Shown here: piece after piece, positions 26,178-36,226 of the stretch
Layout of the letters: each line of letters begins with the position of its first letter
How positions within the stretch are numbered: the stretch's first letter is position 1
DNA from: Chloroflexota bacterium
Lineage (GTDB): Bacteria; Chloroflexota; Dehalococcoidia; Lucifugimonadales; SAR202-VII-2
Assembly: GCA_003228115.1 (NCBI GenBank)
Contig: QEVV01000003.1
Span: forward strand, 1-64,000
DNA length: 64,000 bases
Direction: 5' to 3'
The notes under the pieces: generated by a model
Databases searched by the model: none
What the model was told of the DNA's origin: nothing
What the model saw: the letters and a program-made list of their open reading frames with translations, nothing else
Translations under genes and position numbers: made by a program

Positions 26178-27443
26178 ATGGCGCAGAATTCAACATCGGC
26201 AGTGGCAGACCGATCGGCGGAATCCGAAGGCTTGGTCGTCCAGAAGAACCTTGTCAAAGTTGAGGGGCTCTGGAAACTCTACGGGGAAAACCAGTCTCTG
26301 GCCACTGACGCTGCGGGCGCTTCCATCACCAAGCAGGAAGCCCTAGAAAAACACCGCACGGTAATCGCCCTGAAGGACGTCTCCTTCTCGGTCGACAGGG
26401 CTGAGACCTTTGTTGTGATGGGTCTCTCAGGGAGCGGAAAATCGACTCTGGTGCGCTGCCTCATCCGCCTAATAGAACCTACTGCAGGCAGAATCCTGGT
26501 TGAGAATGACGACATTCTCCAGTACGACGAATCTCAACTGGTCCAGTTCCGCAGGCGCAAGGTAGCGATGGTCTTCCAGCACTTCGGTCTCCTGCCTCAC
26601 CGGCGAGTGATAGAAAACGCCGGCTGGGGCTTGGAGATTCAAGGAATCTCCAAGGAGGAGCGTTATGAGAGGACACAAACCGCCCTCGACCTCGTTGGCC
26701 TACAAGGTTGGGAACACGCCTACCCCAGAGAGCTGAGCGGTGGCATGCAGCAGCGCGTAGGTCTGGCCCGAGCTTTGGCCCAGGATCCCGAAATCATGCT
26801 CATGGACGAGCCTTTTAGCGGACTGGACCCTTTGATCCGCCGGTCCATGCAAGGGGAGCTGGTTAAGCTACAACGGGACCTGAAGAAGACCATTGTCTTC
26901 ATTACGCATGACCTTCACGAAGCGCTCCGACTTGGCGACCGCATCGCAATCATGCGAGACGGACAGGTAGTCCAGATTGGTACGCCAGAAGACATTGTCC
27001 TCAACCCGGCTGACGAATACGTAGAGGAATTCACGAGGGATATCAACCGGGAAGAGGTTCTTACCGCATCCAGCGTGATGGACAAAGCAGAGATCGTCCT
27101 TCTGAACTCTCAGACGCCCAAAGAAGCCCTTGAGATTCTTCTGTCTCGATCGCTAGACAGTGGTTGTGTAGTGAACGACAAGGGTGAATGTGTAGGCAGC
27201 GTCACCGTTGACGAAGTAGCCCGGGCAAGCAAGGCGGGATCCACCGACCTAGCATCCGCAATGAATGGTTCAACGAAGCCGGTGTCGAAAGACACCTCTT
27301 TCGGCCAGCTCATCCCTTTGAGCCTTGCATCGGACCGCCCCATTCCCGTCGTTGACGATGACGGGAAGCTAGTGGGCGAGGTCCACCGTGAAAAGCTAGC
27401 CGCCGGCCTGGGTAGCCGAAACCACATCAACAACGTCGATTAG
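26178..27443 (+). CDS. proV: Glycine betaine/proline ABC transporter ATP-binding protein with CBS-like C-term
   Basis: QEALEKHRTVIALKDVSFSVDRAETFVVMGLSGSGKSTLVRCLIRLIEPTAG; followed by proW and proX. Confidence 0.9.
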   Translation: MAQNSTSAVADRSAESEGLVVQKNLVKVEGLWKLYGENQSLATDAAGASITKQEALEKHRTVIALKDVSFSVDRAETFVVMGLSGSGKSTLVRCLIRLIEPTAGRILVENDDILQYDESQLVQFRRRKVAMVFQHFGLLPHRRVIENAGWGLEIQGISKEERYERTQTALDLVGLQGWEHAYPRELSGGMQQRVGLARALAQDPEIMLMDEPFSGLDPLIRRSMQGELVKLQRDLKKTIVFITHDLHEALRLGDRIAIMRDGQVVQIGTPEDIVLNPADEYVEEFTRDINREEVLTASSVMDKAEIVLLNSQTPKEALEILLSRSLDSGCVVNDKGECVGSVTVDEVARASKAGSTDLASAMNGSTKPVSKDTSFGQLIPLSLASDRPIPVVDDDGKLVGEVHREKLAAGLGSRNHINNVD

Positions 27444-27471
27444 CCGGATCGATACTACCGAGGTTTTTATC

Positions 27472-28467
27472 ATGGACTATCCTCTACCTACCGAAAAACA
27501 AGGCATCAGCTTCAGCCAATTACAAAATAGCGCCCTTTTCGTATTCGGACTGGGCGCAGGCGTTGTGGCCGTCATCGTCTTTGCTGCCGCGGCAATTTGG
27601 GGCTCACAGATGGAATTCCCCATCGACGCCGGCCGAAGCGTGGGCGCCCGAATCGATGCGGTAGTGGACTGGACCAACATTAACGGCGATTGGCTCTTCA
27701 GTGCCATCAAGATTGTGGTCATCAAGATCCTTATTACAATGGAGGACGCCCTACTTTGGATGCCCTGGCCTGGCCTGGTAGTCCTAGTAACCCTTATCTC
27801 CCTCAGGCTCGGCGGGACTTTCGTGGCGGCTTTCTCCTTCTTAGGCATGATGGGCATGGGTCTGCTGGGACTCTGGGAAAGCGCCATGGAGACCCTGGCG
27901 CTCGTCTTCACTGCGGTAACTTTGTCTATCGGCATTGCCCTTCCCGTCGGCGTGTTTGCCGCTCGGAACAATAGGTTCGACGCCGTGCTACGTCCGATTC
28001 TGGATGGTATGCAGACCATGCCCAGCTTTGTGTACTTAGTACCGGCTATCATGTTCTTCAGTCTGGGCAACGTCCCAGCAGTTATGGCCACTATTGTCTA
28101 CGCCGTCCCTCCCGCCATCCGCCTGACGAACTTGGGCATTCGCCAAGTTTCACCGGAAATCGTGGAGGCAGCGCGGTCATTCGGTACAACCCCAATGCAG
28201 CTCCTAACGAAGGTTCAAATCCCAATGGCCATGCCCACCATCATGGCAGGCATCAACCAGACGACCATGATGGCGCTGGCTATGGTTGTCATCGCCTCGC
28301 TGGTGGGAGCAGGTGGATTGGGTGAAGACGTCAATCGAGCTTTGGGTCGCCAGGAGCCGGGCGCTGCTGCTATCGGCGGCATGTCCATTGTTATCATGGC
28401 CATCGTCATCGACCGGTTGACCCAAGGGGTAGTGAAGAAGCGGCAGGATGCCCTGCGGGGCACATAG
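27472..28467 (+). CDS. proW: Glycine betaine/proline ABC transporter permease
   Basis: ALPVGVFAARNNRFDAVLRPILDGMQTMPSFVYLVPAIMFFSLGNVPAVMATIVYAVPPAIRLTNLGIRQV. Confidence 0.9.
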   Translation: MDYPLPTEKQGISFSQLQNSALFVFGLGAGVVAVIVFAAAAIWGSQMEFPIDAGRSVGARIDAVVDWTNINGDWLFSAIKIVVIKILITMEDALLWMPWPGLVVLVTLISLRLGGTFVAAFSFLGMMGMGLLGLWESAMETLALVFTAVTLSIGIALPVGVFAARNNRFDAVLRPILDGMQTMPSFVYLVPAIMFFSLGNVPAVMATIVYAVPPAIRLTNLGIRQVSPEIVEAARSFGTTPMQLLTKVQIPMAMPTIMAGINQTTMMALAMVVIASLVGAGGLGEDVNRALGRQEPGAAAIGGMSIVIMAIVIDRLTQGVVKKRQDALRGT

Positions 28468-28541
28468 ACACCGGTAAGCAGCGTTGGTGCTGCTGCCAGT
28501 AAATTCACATGAGGAGGTTGGAAGCGAGACCAATGACATGA

Positions 28542-28560
28542 CTCCGCCACTATGGCGGAG
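28542..28560. repeat. Intercistronic hairpin between proW and proX
   Basis: CTCCGCCA-cta-TGGCGGAG. Confidence 0.7.
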
Positions 28561-28615
28561 CGGCATCAAGCAGATCAGGCGAAGAAAACACAGTTAAGAC
28601 TTTGGAGGTATTCAG

Positions 28616-29770
28616 ATGAGTTTCATTACGTCCCATAAGGGCCTTTGGGCCTTGGTGATAATGGCAGTTGCGATGCTGGGAGCCGCTTGCGGCAGCGACC
28701 CCACATCAACAGCGCCCGCCGTCAACCAGCCAACTCAGACCCCAGTTATCATTGAGAAGGAAGTTACCAAGTTCGTTGAAGTGGAAACAGAAAAGCAGGT
28801 AGAAGTCACTAAGGAAGTCCAAGTTGAAGTGACGAAAGTGGTTCAGGTCGTAGCTACGCCTACGCCCGCGCCCAAGGACGTCATCATCTTTTCCGACCTG
28901 AACTGGGACAGCATTCAGCTCCAGAACCGTATTGCCATGTTCATCGTAGAAAATGGGTATGGCTACCCGGTGGACACCGTCACCGGCAACACCATCAGCG
29001 GGTTCGTCGGCCTGGAGCAAGGCGACATGCACGTGACCATGGAGATCTGGTTGCCTAACCAGCAAGTAGTCTGGGACAAAGCTATCAGGAGGGGTGATAT
29101 ACAATCAGTCGGCAGTAGCCTGGACGACAACTGGCAGAGCGCCTTTGTCATTCCCACCTATGTAGCTGAGGCTAACCCAGGGCTCAAGACCGTTGCCGAC
29201 CTGAAGAAGCCAGAATACATGAACCTATTCGTCACCCCCGACAGCAGGGGCAAGGCCCGACTGGTCACTTGTGTCCCCGGCTGGGAGTGCGAGAAGACGA
29301 ACGAAAACAAGATCGTTGCCTATGGGCTGGAAGACGTCATTGATCTCCGTAACCCCGGCAGCGGAGCAGGCCTGTTCGCCGACCTGGAAGGCGCCTACCA
29401 GAGGGGCGACAACTGGCTGGGCTACCTTTGGGGGCCCACAAAGCCAGCAGCCGAACTGGACTTAACTCTGCTTGAGGAGCCCGAATACAGCGACGCTTGC
29501 TGGGCTGCCGACCAAGGTTGTGCGTACCCGTCCGCCGCAGTACTCGTTGCCGTGCATTCGAGCCTGCCACCGCGAGCGCCGGACGTCGTTGAGTTCCTTC
29601 GGAACTGGGACTTCACTGCCGCTGCGCAGGTATCGGCAGAAGGATGGATGGCCGACAACAATGAAAGTGTAGACGCTGCCGCTCTTTGGTACCTGGCTAA
29701 CCAGCAGGACATCTGGACCCAGATGGTTCCCGCTGACGTCGCCTCAAAGATCATCGCGGCACTGCCGTAA
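28616..29770 (+). CDS. proX: Glycine betaine-type substrate-binding lipoprotein
   Basis: Lipobox MLGAAC; long charged linker EVTKFVEVETEKQVEVTKEVQVEVTKVVQV; OpuAC-like domain. Confidence 0.85.
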   Translation: MSFITSHKGLWALVIMAVAMLGAACGSDPTSTAPAVNQPTQTPVIIEKEVTKFVEVETEKQVEVTKEVQVEVTKVVQVVATPTPAPKDVIIFSDLNWDSIQLQNRIAMFIVENGYGYPVDTVTGNTISGFVGLEQGDMHVTMEIWLPNQQVVWDKAIRRGDIQSVGSSLDDNWQSAFVIPTYVAEANPGLKTVADLKKPEYMNLFVTPDSRGKARLVTCVPGWECEKTNENKIVAYGLEDVIDLRNPGSGAGLFADLEGAYQRGDNWLGYLWGPTKPAAELDLTLLEEPEYSDACWAADQGCAYPSAAVLVAVHSSLPPRAPDVVEFLRNWDFTAAAQVSAEGWMADNNESVDAAALWYLANQQDIWTQMVPADVASKIIAALP

Positions 29771-29818
29771 CCTCCGAATCCCCGGGACCACCAACCTTCC
29801 CTACGGAAGGATGGCTAA

Positions 29819-29851
29819 AGAAAAGGGGGCGCCAATGGCGCCCCCTTTTCT
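29819..29851. terminator. Strong bidirectional terminator between proX and the selenoprotein gene
   Basis: AGAAAAGGGGGCGCC-aat-GGCGCCCCCTTTTCT, 15-bp perfect stem with A/T flanks. Confidence 0.9.
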
Positions 29852-29876
29852 CTTTGGTCCCGAACCCGCTAATGCA

Positions 29877-30590
29877 TTACTTCCCTCTAGCTGCGTCCCT
29901 CTCTCGAACCTTCCGAACGTCCTCATAGGCTTTTTCGCCGCCAAGGTAGACTTCCTCCGCAGGCATCACCTTGAGCCCCATGGTTTCGCGATAGTAGGGA
30001 GCCACGAACCCGCCCTGCCTTCGAAGCCCCTTCAGTTCAAGGGTCTCCTCCAGAGCGGCCTGAATATCGAATGCCACGGTCCAGGAAGCCTTGAAGCTCA
30101 CTCTGCCGGTGTGATCGATAATCCAGGACATGTTGGGCATGCCACCATACTGCCGGTGCACATCTCCGTTAAGGCTATCAACCAGAATGGGCCTGCCGAC
30201 ACCATGTTTGCGCATGTCCCTGGCCTGCCCCGCCTTTTGCACAAACGAGGTATGGTGAGGGTAGAGCTCCCCCGGATGAGCTTCCCGGACGTAAACAAAC
30301 AAGAAATGGGCCTCGTCACCGAACTCCCTTGCCATATTTTCCATGAGCGGAGACTCCGCCATGCAGGGTGGTCAGGTGATGGAGCCGAACTCTATCATCA
30401 CCGGTTTGCCCCGAAGCGCTGAAAGCGCGATCTGCTCTCCCTCCGCCAGGGGCAGGGTGAAGTCTGGGGCTACGTCCCCTACCCTTGCTGCCTCCGCCTG
30501 AAAGAAGGGCAGCGCTCCGGACCGGTCCCACGTGTCATAATTGTATGGTTTGCCCAAGAAGGGCGTCTCGATATTCGCGTCCTTTGCCAT
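29877..30590 (-). CDS. Putative selenoprotein: iodothyronine deiodinase-like / AhpC-TSA thioredoxin-fold protein, Sec at TGA 30372-30374
   Basis: The two ORFs (30372-30590 and 29877-30362) share one frame separated by TGA: ...VMIEFGSIT-U-PPCMAESPLMENMAREFGDEAHFLFVYVREAHPGE... This matches the deiodinase-family pattern FGSxTUPPF...FLxxYxxEAH. SECIS-like hairpin CATGGCGGA-GTC-TCCGCTCATG begins ~9 nt after TGA. Confidence 0.85.
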
Positions 30591-30599
30591 AAGACCTCC

Positions 30600-31337
30600 T
30601 TAGCTCAAATGCTCCGCAAGCCACGAGACCCCTAGCTCCACTACATGGCCCAAGTGTTCCTCCCCGTCCAAAGAGTGCCCACCACCGGGAATAATTTCCA
30701 TCTGCCTGGGTTCTTTGGCCGCCTTGTAAAGGGTGAGAGGGTGATCCAAGGAGACGAGTTCATCTGCGTCTCCGTGCAGGATAAGGGTCGCCACCTTTTG
30801 TCCAGCCACCAGGGCCGGTAGATCGTAGTCAGCCGCGTCCTGCAGACCAGCGCGCAAGATCGTCTGACCCGACGGCATGGTGAGGCGGTCTCCATCGGCG
30901 GGCAACCTCGCCTCCAGGTCGGCTAGGCTAACGGGGGTTGCCAGGAGGACCTGCGCCTTTATTCTCTCGTCGTTGGCGGCAATGGCCACCATGCCACCCA
31001 TGCTGGACCCAATCACGCCCAGGCTTTCGGGCGAGGCCCCCAACCCCACGGCCGCGTCCATCCCAGCTTTAAGGTCGGCAACGCGCCCTGTTAGCGAAGT
31101 GTCCTCAAAGGAGCCTTCGCTCTTATCATCACCGTCGCCACAACCGCGAAAATTGAAGCGCAACGAGCCCAACCCGGCTTCGGCCAGGCGTGCTGCAAGA
31201 AGTTGCCATTTCGCCCCGTCCTTAGACCCCTCCATGCCGTGACAAAGGAACACGCACGCCGCACCAGGCCTAGGTAGCTGGAAATCACCCCTCAGGGTCT
31301 TACCGTCCACGCTGAAGACAACCTTCTGTTCGGCCAC
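30600..31337 (-). CDS. Alpha/beta hydrolase
   Basis: CVFLCHGMEGSKDG...GVIGSSMGGMVAI (GxSxGG), LILHGDADELVSLDH, GGGHSLDG. Confidence 0.85.
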   Translation of the reverse strand: MAEQKVVFSVDGKTLRGDFQLPRPGAACVFLCHGMEGSKDGAKWQLLAARLAEAGLGSLRFNFRGCGDGDDKSEGSFEDTSLTGRVADLKAGMDAAVGLGASPESLGVIGSSMGGMVAIAANDERIKAQVLLATPVSLADLEARLPADGDRLTMPSGQTILRAGLQDAADYDLPALVAGQKVATLILHGDADELVSLDHPLTLYKAAKEPRQMEIIPGGGHSLDGEEHLGHVVELGVSWLAEHLS

Positions 31338-31339
31338 TC

Positions 31340-32611
31340 TTACCCCTTTAATAGACTGTCGCCATAGCCTTGAGCTGCCAGCACCGGACTGAACTTGGTT
31401 GCAGCTCTCCGCCCGGTGAGAAGCGACTTAGCGTATCTGGCTGAGACTCCCTCCGTCTGGAGGTTCAAGTTCCGGTTTTCATCAGGGTTCCGGAAAACGT
31501 TCATCGGGTCGCCGCCGTCCTCCACAAGGGCCAATTGATCCTCTAGGAGGCGACGATACAAGATAATTCCGCGGTCCGAACGGCCCAGAGTCTCATCTGT
31601 GCGGTCAGCGATTGGGCCTTGAGTAATCCAGGCCGCTATGTCCTGGCCGCTGGTGTTGTCCAATTCTTCCCAATTAGGCTGGCCGTCTTCGTCCAACACA
31701 GGGACTGGAACACGATAGAAAGGTACATCCTCCGGAAGCTGTCCCGCTTGGCCGGGCTCCTGGCTGTAGCAGGAGTACCACCAATGGGCTGTGTGGGTGT
31801 CATCAATGGGAACGCGTATCTGGAAGTTGGCGCCCCTGCCCTTTATGGACAGGCTTCCCGTCTTGAGAAGGTTCGGGAAAACGATGGGATGGCCGATACG
31901 CCAATCGTCGTCTTCCTCCGAACCCTCTCCAACAACACGCCGCTTAGTGATCCCGTAGTCGAACAGATCGAAAGCAATCTGACGGTGTGGCGTACTGGGC
32001 CGCTGGAGGTCAGGCCGCCCAAGCCTATCGGCTACGAAGTTAAAGAACCCTTGGTGTAACCACTCGACGTGTACCGGGTCAAGAGAGTTTTCCATAATCT
32101 GGAGCCAGTTGCAGGGCAGCGCCACGTACCCTACGTCCCGCACCACCCCGTCAACCACGAACAAGTCCCAGTTTGGCAGCAGAGGCGCCGGTTCTGGGCC
32201 CAAATAGGCAAAGAGCATTCCGCCGAGTTGCTGAACCGGGTAAGCGGTAACGGTTACCTTTTCCCTGAAACGGCCAGCAGGATCTTCTGTCTCCTCATAA
32301 GGCTGCTCAAGGCAGCGGCCCTTCTCATCGAAGCGCCATCCGTGATAAGCGCAACGCAGGCCGACGTCTTCGGGAATCCCGTAGACCAATGACATCTTTC
32401 TGTGGGGACACTGGTGAGCAACGAGTCCGTAAGAACCGCTCAGATCCCGAAATAGGACCAAGTCTTCACCCAGGATGCGCACCAACAATGTGCGGCGCTC
32501 CTGGAGTCGGGACGTGGCAGCGACAGGATGCCAGTATCGCCGGAGGAGACGCCCCATAGGGGTATCCGGGCCAACGCGGGTAAGGCGGTTATTTTCTGTT
32601 TCGGTAAGCAT
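31340..32611 (-). CDS. Rieske 2Fe-2S aromatic ring-hydroxylating oxygenase, alpha-subunit-like
   Basis: CPHRKMSLVYGIPEDVGLRCAYHGWRFDEKGRCLEQP (CxH...CxxH) and ENSLDPVHVEWLH. Confidence 0.9.
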   Translation of the reverse strand: MLTETENNRLTRVGPDTPMGRLLRRYWHPVAATSRLQERRTLLVRILGEDLVLFRDLSGSYGLVAHQCPHRKMSLVYGIPEDVGLRCAYHGWRFDEKGRCLEQPYEETEDPAGRFREKVTVTAYPVQQLGGMLFAYLGPEPAPLLPNWDLFVVDGVVRDVGYVALPCNWLQIMENSLDPVHVEWLHQGFFNFVADRLGRPDLQRPSTPHRQIAFDLFDYGITKRRVVGEGSEEDDDWRIGHPIVFPNLLKTGSLSIKGRGANFQIRVPIDDTHTAHWWYSCYSQEPGQAGQLPEDVPFYRVPVPVLDEDGQPNWEELDNTSGQDIAAWITQGPIADRTDETLGRSDRGIILYRRLLEDQLALVEDGGDPMNVFRNPDENRNLNLQTEGVSARYAKSLLTGRRAATKFSPVLAAQGYGDSLLKG

Positions 32612-32777
32612 AGCGCGCACCCAGTAGATGGAGTACTGCACCAGGACTATAGCATCGGCGAGAGCCTTTGGCGACGCTCTGTCTGGCCCGGCGCGCATCC
32701 TTGTTGCCCCACGAGGCCGGTGCTACAATGGCTGCACTGTTTCAGCTTCACTGTCCGCACGCTTTTCAATAGGTGGC

Positions 32778-34001
32778 ATGACCTCCCTAGCTGCCGTCCC
32801 CACCGAAGCCCCTGTGCAGGTCTCTACAAGAAATCTGGACTCCATAATGGAGGGAGTCCTGGAAGGCAGAGCCGTAACTAGGGAAGACGCTATTAGGCTC
32901 ATCTCAGGTCCCGACTATGAGGTGGATGCTCTTTGCCGCACCGCCGCTGAGCTCCGAGACCGAGGCCGGGGCAAGACGGTAACGTACTCTCCGAAGGTTT
33001 TTATTCCATTAACCCGTCTCTGCCGGGATGTGTGTAGCTACTGCACCTTTCGCCAGGAGCCGCATGCCATTGCGGCGTACTTGACCCCGGAAGAGGTCAT
33101 TGAGGTGGCTCGGGCTGGCGAGCGGATGGGTTGCTGGGAAGCTCTCTTCACACTCGGTGAGCGACCTGAGCAGCGCTATCCAGAGGCTCGGGCTTGGTTG
33201 GATCGCTACGGATACAAGTCGACTCTGGACTACCTCGGGGCCATGTGCGCGTTGGTGCTCAAAGAGACCCGCATGTTGCCCCACGCCAACCCTGGCACCA
33301 TGGCTCGCAGGGAAATGGCCGCCTTACGGCCTGTCAACGTCTCAATGGGCCTGATGCTGGAATCAGTGAGCGAGAAGCTCTATGCTCCTGGCGGCCCTCA
33401 CGAGCATGCACCCAGCAAACGGCCTAGGGTCCGGCTCCGAACATTGGACCTCGCAGGACAACTCAGCATCCCATTTACGACAGGGCTCCTCATAGGCATT
33501 GGTGAGACGCTAGAAGAGCAAGTCGATGGACTGCTTGCGATCAGGGACCTGCATCAGCAATACGGCCATATCCAAGAGGTCATCATCCAGAACTTTCGCG
33601 CCAAGCCGGAAACTCCCATGCAGGACGCTGCGGAGCCGACGGTCCTTAACGTCCTGAGGTCCGTTGCAGTAGCCCGGATTGTTCTAGGCCAGGATATGAA
33701 CTTACAAGTCCCCCCCAATCTCACGGCCAGCGACTACCCTGAATACCTAGATGCCGGTATCAACGATTGGGGTGGCATCTCACCGGTCACCATTGACTAT
33801 GTGAATCCTGAGGCTCCCTGGCCTCAGATTGCAGACTTACGACGAAATACAGAGGAGCGCGGCTATGCTTTGGAGCCCCGATTGCCCCTTTACCGCGAAT
33901 ACGTCACCCAGGGGCTCGACCAGTTCGTCGACCCAGCCTTGCATGATCGCGTCATTGCCAGCGCCAATGAACACGGTCTCGCTGTCGGAGGTCCGGCATG
34001 A
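32778..34001 (+). CDS. cofG: 7,8-didemethyl-8-hydroxy-5-deazariboflavin synthase subunit CofG
   Basis: Radical SAM CRDVCSYCTF; adjacent to cofH, cofD and cofC. Confidence 0.95.
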   Translation: MTSLAAVPTEAPVQVSTRNLDSIMEGVLEGRAVTREDAIRLISGPDYEVDALCRTAAELRDRGRGKTVTYSPKVFIPLTRLCRDVCSYCTFRQEPHAIAAYLTPEEVIEVARAGERMGCWEALFTLGERPEQRYPEARAWLDRYGYKSTLDYLGAMCALVLKETRMLPHANPGTMARREMAALRPVNVSMGLMLESVSEKLYAPGGPHEHAPSKRPRVRLRTLDLAGQLSIPFTTGLLIGIGETLEEQVDGLLAIRDLHQQYGHIQEVIIQNFRAKPETPMQDAAEPTVLNVLRSVAVARIVLGQDMNLQVPPNLTASDYPEYLDAGINDWGGISPVTIDYVNPEAPWPQIADLRRNTEERGYALEPRLPLYREYVTQGLDQFVDPALHDRVIASANEHGLAVGGPA

Positions 34002-35287
34002 CTTCGTCTAACAACCGTTCCTTGGAGAGCTTGGTCTCTTCAGTAAGGCCCGAGGTTGCTCGCATCCTTTCCCGTGCATTGGATGGCCACGACATCGACG
34101 TCGACGAGGCTGTCGTGCTGCTTGGCACGACCGGACTTGACCTGCAAGCTCTAACCCTGACTGCTGACGAGCTGCGTCGCCGCACGGTTGGTGATGTGGT
34201 CACCTATGTGGTGAACCGCAATATCAACTTCACGAACGTCTGTATCAAGGGATGCGGGTTTTGCGCCTTCTCCAGGGACTTCAGGCAAGAAGAGGGCTAC
34301 TTCCTGCCCATATCGGAGGTGCTACGCCGTGCAAAAGAGGCATCGGACCTAGGAGCCACCGAGGTCTGTGTGCAGGCAGGGCTGCCTCCCAAAATGGAAG
34401 GCAACCTCTACATCCGTCTTTGCGAGGCCCTCAAGGCAGAGCTTCCAGACATCCACATCCACGGTTTCTCCCCGGAAGAGGTGCTTTACGGGTCGGTGCG
34501 ATCAGGTTGGAGCATCCGGGACTACCTTCAGGGCCTCAAGGACGCTGGCGTCGGCAGCCTGCCCGGCACGTCTGCAGAGATACTTGATCAGGAAATGAGA
34601 GACCGAATCTCACCGGGGCGTATCACCGTCAAGCAGTGGACGGAGGTCGTCACAACTGCCCACGACCTTGGCATCCCCACGACCTCAACGATCATGTTCG
34701 GACACGTGGAGACGCCCCACCACGTCGCCAGCCACATTGATTATCTCCGCAGTATCCAGAAAGTGACTGGGGGCTTCACGGAGTTCGTGCCTCTTAGCTT
34801 CGTACACACGGAAGCGCCCATGTTCAGTCACGGGCTGGTGGACAACATCCGCCAGGGTCCAGATGGGGTTGAAGTCGTTAGGGTTCACGCAGTGGCCAGG
34901 CTCATGCTGAACAACCACATCCCCAATCTTCAGGTGTCCTGGGTTAAGGAAGGCACGAGACTTTCGCAATTGCTGCTCATGGCTGGCGCCAACGACCTGG
35001 GCGGCACGCTCATGAATGAAAGTATTTCAACCTCGGCAGGAGCGGCCCACGGGCAGCTAGTACGACCCATGGAACTACGGCAACTGGTGCGTGGCGCAGG
35101 CCGCATCCCGGCCGAGCGCAACACGAAATATGAAATCCTGAAGCTGTTTGACCAGGGTCAAGATGATCTGGACCCACTCGACCTTGTAGAAGACGCCAGC
35201 CGCTTCGGCTCCTACTTTCAACTCATTGGGATGGATAGCTTCCGTTACGAGCATCCCAAGGCGGCAGGTAAGGCCGCAAATTCGTAA
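33998..35287 (+). CDS. cofH: 5-amino-6-(D-ribitylamino)uracil-L-tyrosine 4-hydroxyphenyl transferase CofH
   Basis: Radical SAM CIKGCGFCAF; LPGTSAEILDQEMRDRISPGRITVKQW; overlaps the cofG stop by 4 nt. Confidence 0.95.
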   Translation: MTSSNNRSLESLVSSVRPEVARILSRALDGHDIDVDEAVVLLGTTGLDLQALTLTADELRRRTVGDVVTYVVNRNINFTNVCIKGCGFCAFSRDFRQEEGYFLPISEVLRRAKEASDLGATEVCVQAGLPPKMEGNLYIRLCEALKAELPDIHIHGFSPEEVLYGSVRSGWSIRDYLQGLKDAGVGSLPGTSAEILDQEMRDRISPGRITVKQWTEVVTTAHDLGIPTTSTIMFGHVETPHHVASHIDYLRSIQKVTGGFTEFVPLSFVHTEAPMFSHGLVDNIRQGPDGVEVVRVHAVARLMLNNHIPNLQVSWVKEGTRLSQLLLMAGANDLGGTLMNESISTSAGAAHGQLVRPMELRQLVRGAGRIPAERNTKYEILKLFDQGQDDLDPLDLVEDASRFGSYFQLIGMDSFRYEHPKAAGKAANS

Positions 35288-35293
35288 CGCAGA

Positions 35294-36226
35294 ATGACCA
35301 GGCGCATCGTCTACCTGGCCGGTGGTGTGGGAGGCTCGAAGCTTGCCGTTGGCCTTGCCAGCCTGCTCTCCCCTGACGAGTTGACCATCGTGGTCAACAC
35401 TGGCGACGACGAGGAGTTTCACGGGCTGCATGTCTCCCCGGATGTCGATACGGTAATGTATGCTCTCGCCGGCCTCACCAACGAAGTGTCGGGCTGGGGG
35501 GTTACAGGAGACACTTTCAGCGGCCTATCTATGCTTGAACGTCTGGGAGCGCCAACGTGGTTCAACTTGGGGGACAAGGACCTAGCCACGCACATCCGGC
35601 GAACCCAGCTTCTGCGCCAGGGTTGGTCTCTCTCAAAGGTAACAAATGAACTCAGTCAACAACTTGGCATCAAACACAGGATCGTGCCTATGAGCGACGA
35701 TTCGGTTCGGACAGTAATACACACACCGGAAGGGCCGCTGTCGTTCCAGGACTATTTCGTTCGCCGTAGGTGTGAGCCCTCGGCAGCCGCCATAGACTTC
35801 ACGGGAGCTGACACGGCTCAACCCTCTGCCGGGTTCAGCGAGGCGCTTCAGGAAGCCACTGCTGTTATATACGGTCCGTCGAACCCCATTGTCAGCATTG
35901 GGCCCATCCTAGCGTTGCCAGGCCTGCGAGAGCGCCTACAAGCCTTCTCAGGGCCTCGAATAGCCGTGAGCCCCATCGTTGGGGGTGAAGCAGTACGAGG
36001 ACCCGCCGCCAAAATGCTCCGAGAGCTTGGAGAGGAACCAGGAGTTGGTGCAATCGCTCGCAGGTTGGCGGGACTCTGCGATATCCTTGTTATCGACGAG
36101 ACGGATCGGGACGCCGCATCCGAAGTTGAACGTTGGGGCATGAAGGCCGTAGCGGAGCAGACTATCATGACCAACATTGAAGATCGCATATCTCTAGCCG
36201 GACGGGTGCTGGAGCTCGCCTCATGA
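35294..36226 (+). CDS. cofD: 2-phospho-L-lactate transferase CofD
   Basis: YLAGGVGGSKLAVGLASLL...VVNTGDDEEFHGLHVSPDVDTVMYALAGL...WFNLGDKDLATHI. Confidence 0.95.
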   Translation: MTRRIVYLAGGVGGSKLAVGLASLLSPDELTIVVNTGDDEEFHGLHVSPDVDTVMYALAGLTNEVSGWGVTGDTFSGLSMLERLGAPTWFNLGDKDLATHIRRTQLLRQGWSLSKVTNELSQQLGIKHRIVPMSDDSVRTVIHTPEGPLSFQDYFVRRRCEPSAAAIDFTGADTAQPSAGFSEALQEATAVIYGPSNPIVSIGPILALPGLRERLQAFSGPRIAVSPIVGGEAVRGPAAKMLRELGEEPGVGAIARRLAGLCDILVIDETDRDAASEVERWGMKAVAEQTIMTNIEDRISLAGRVLELAS

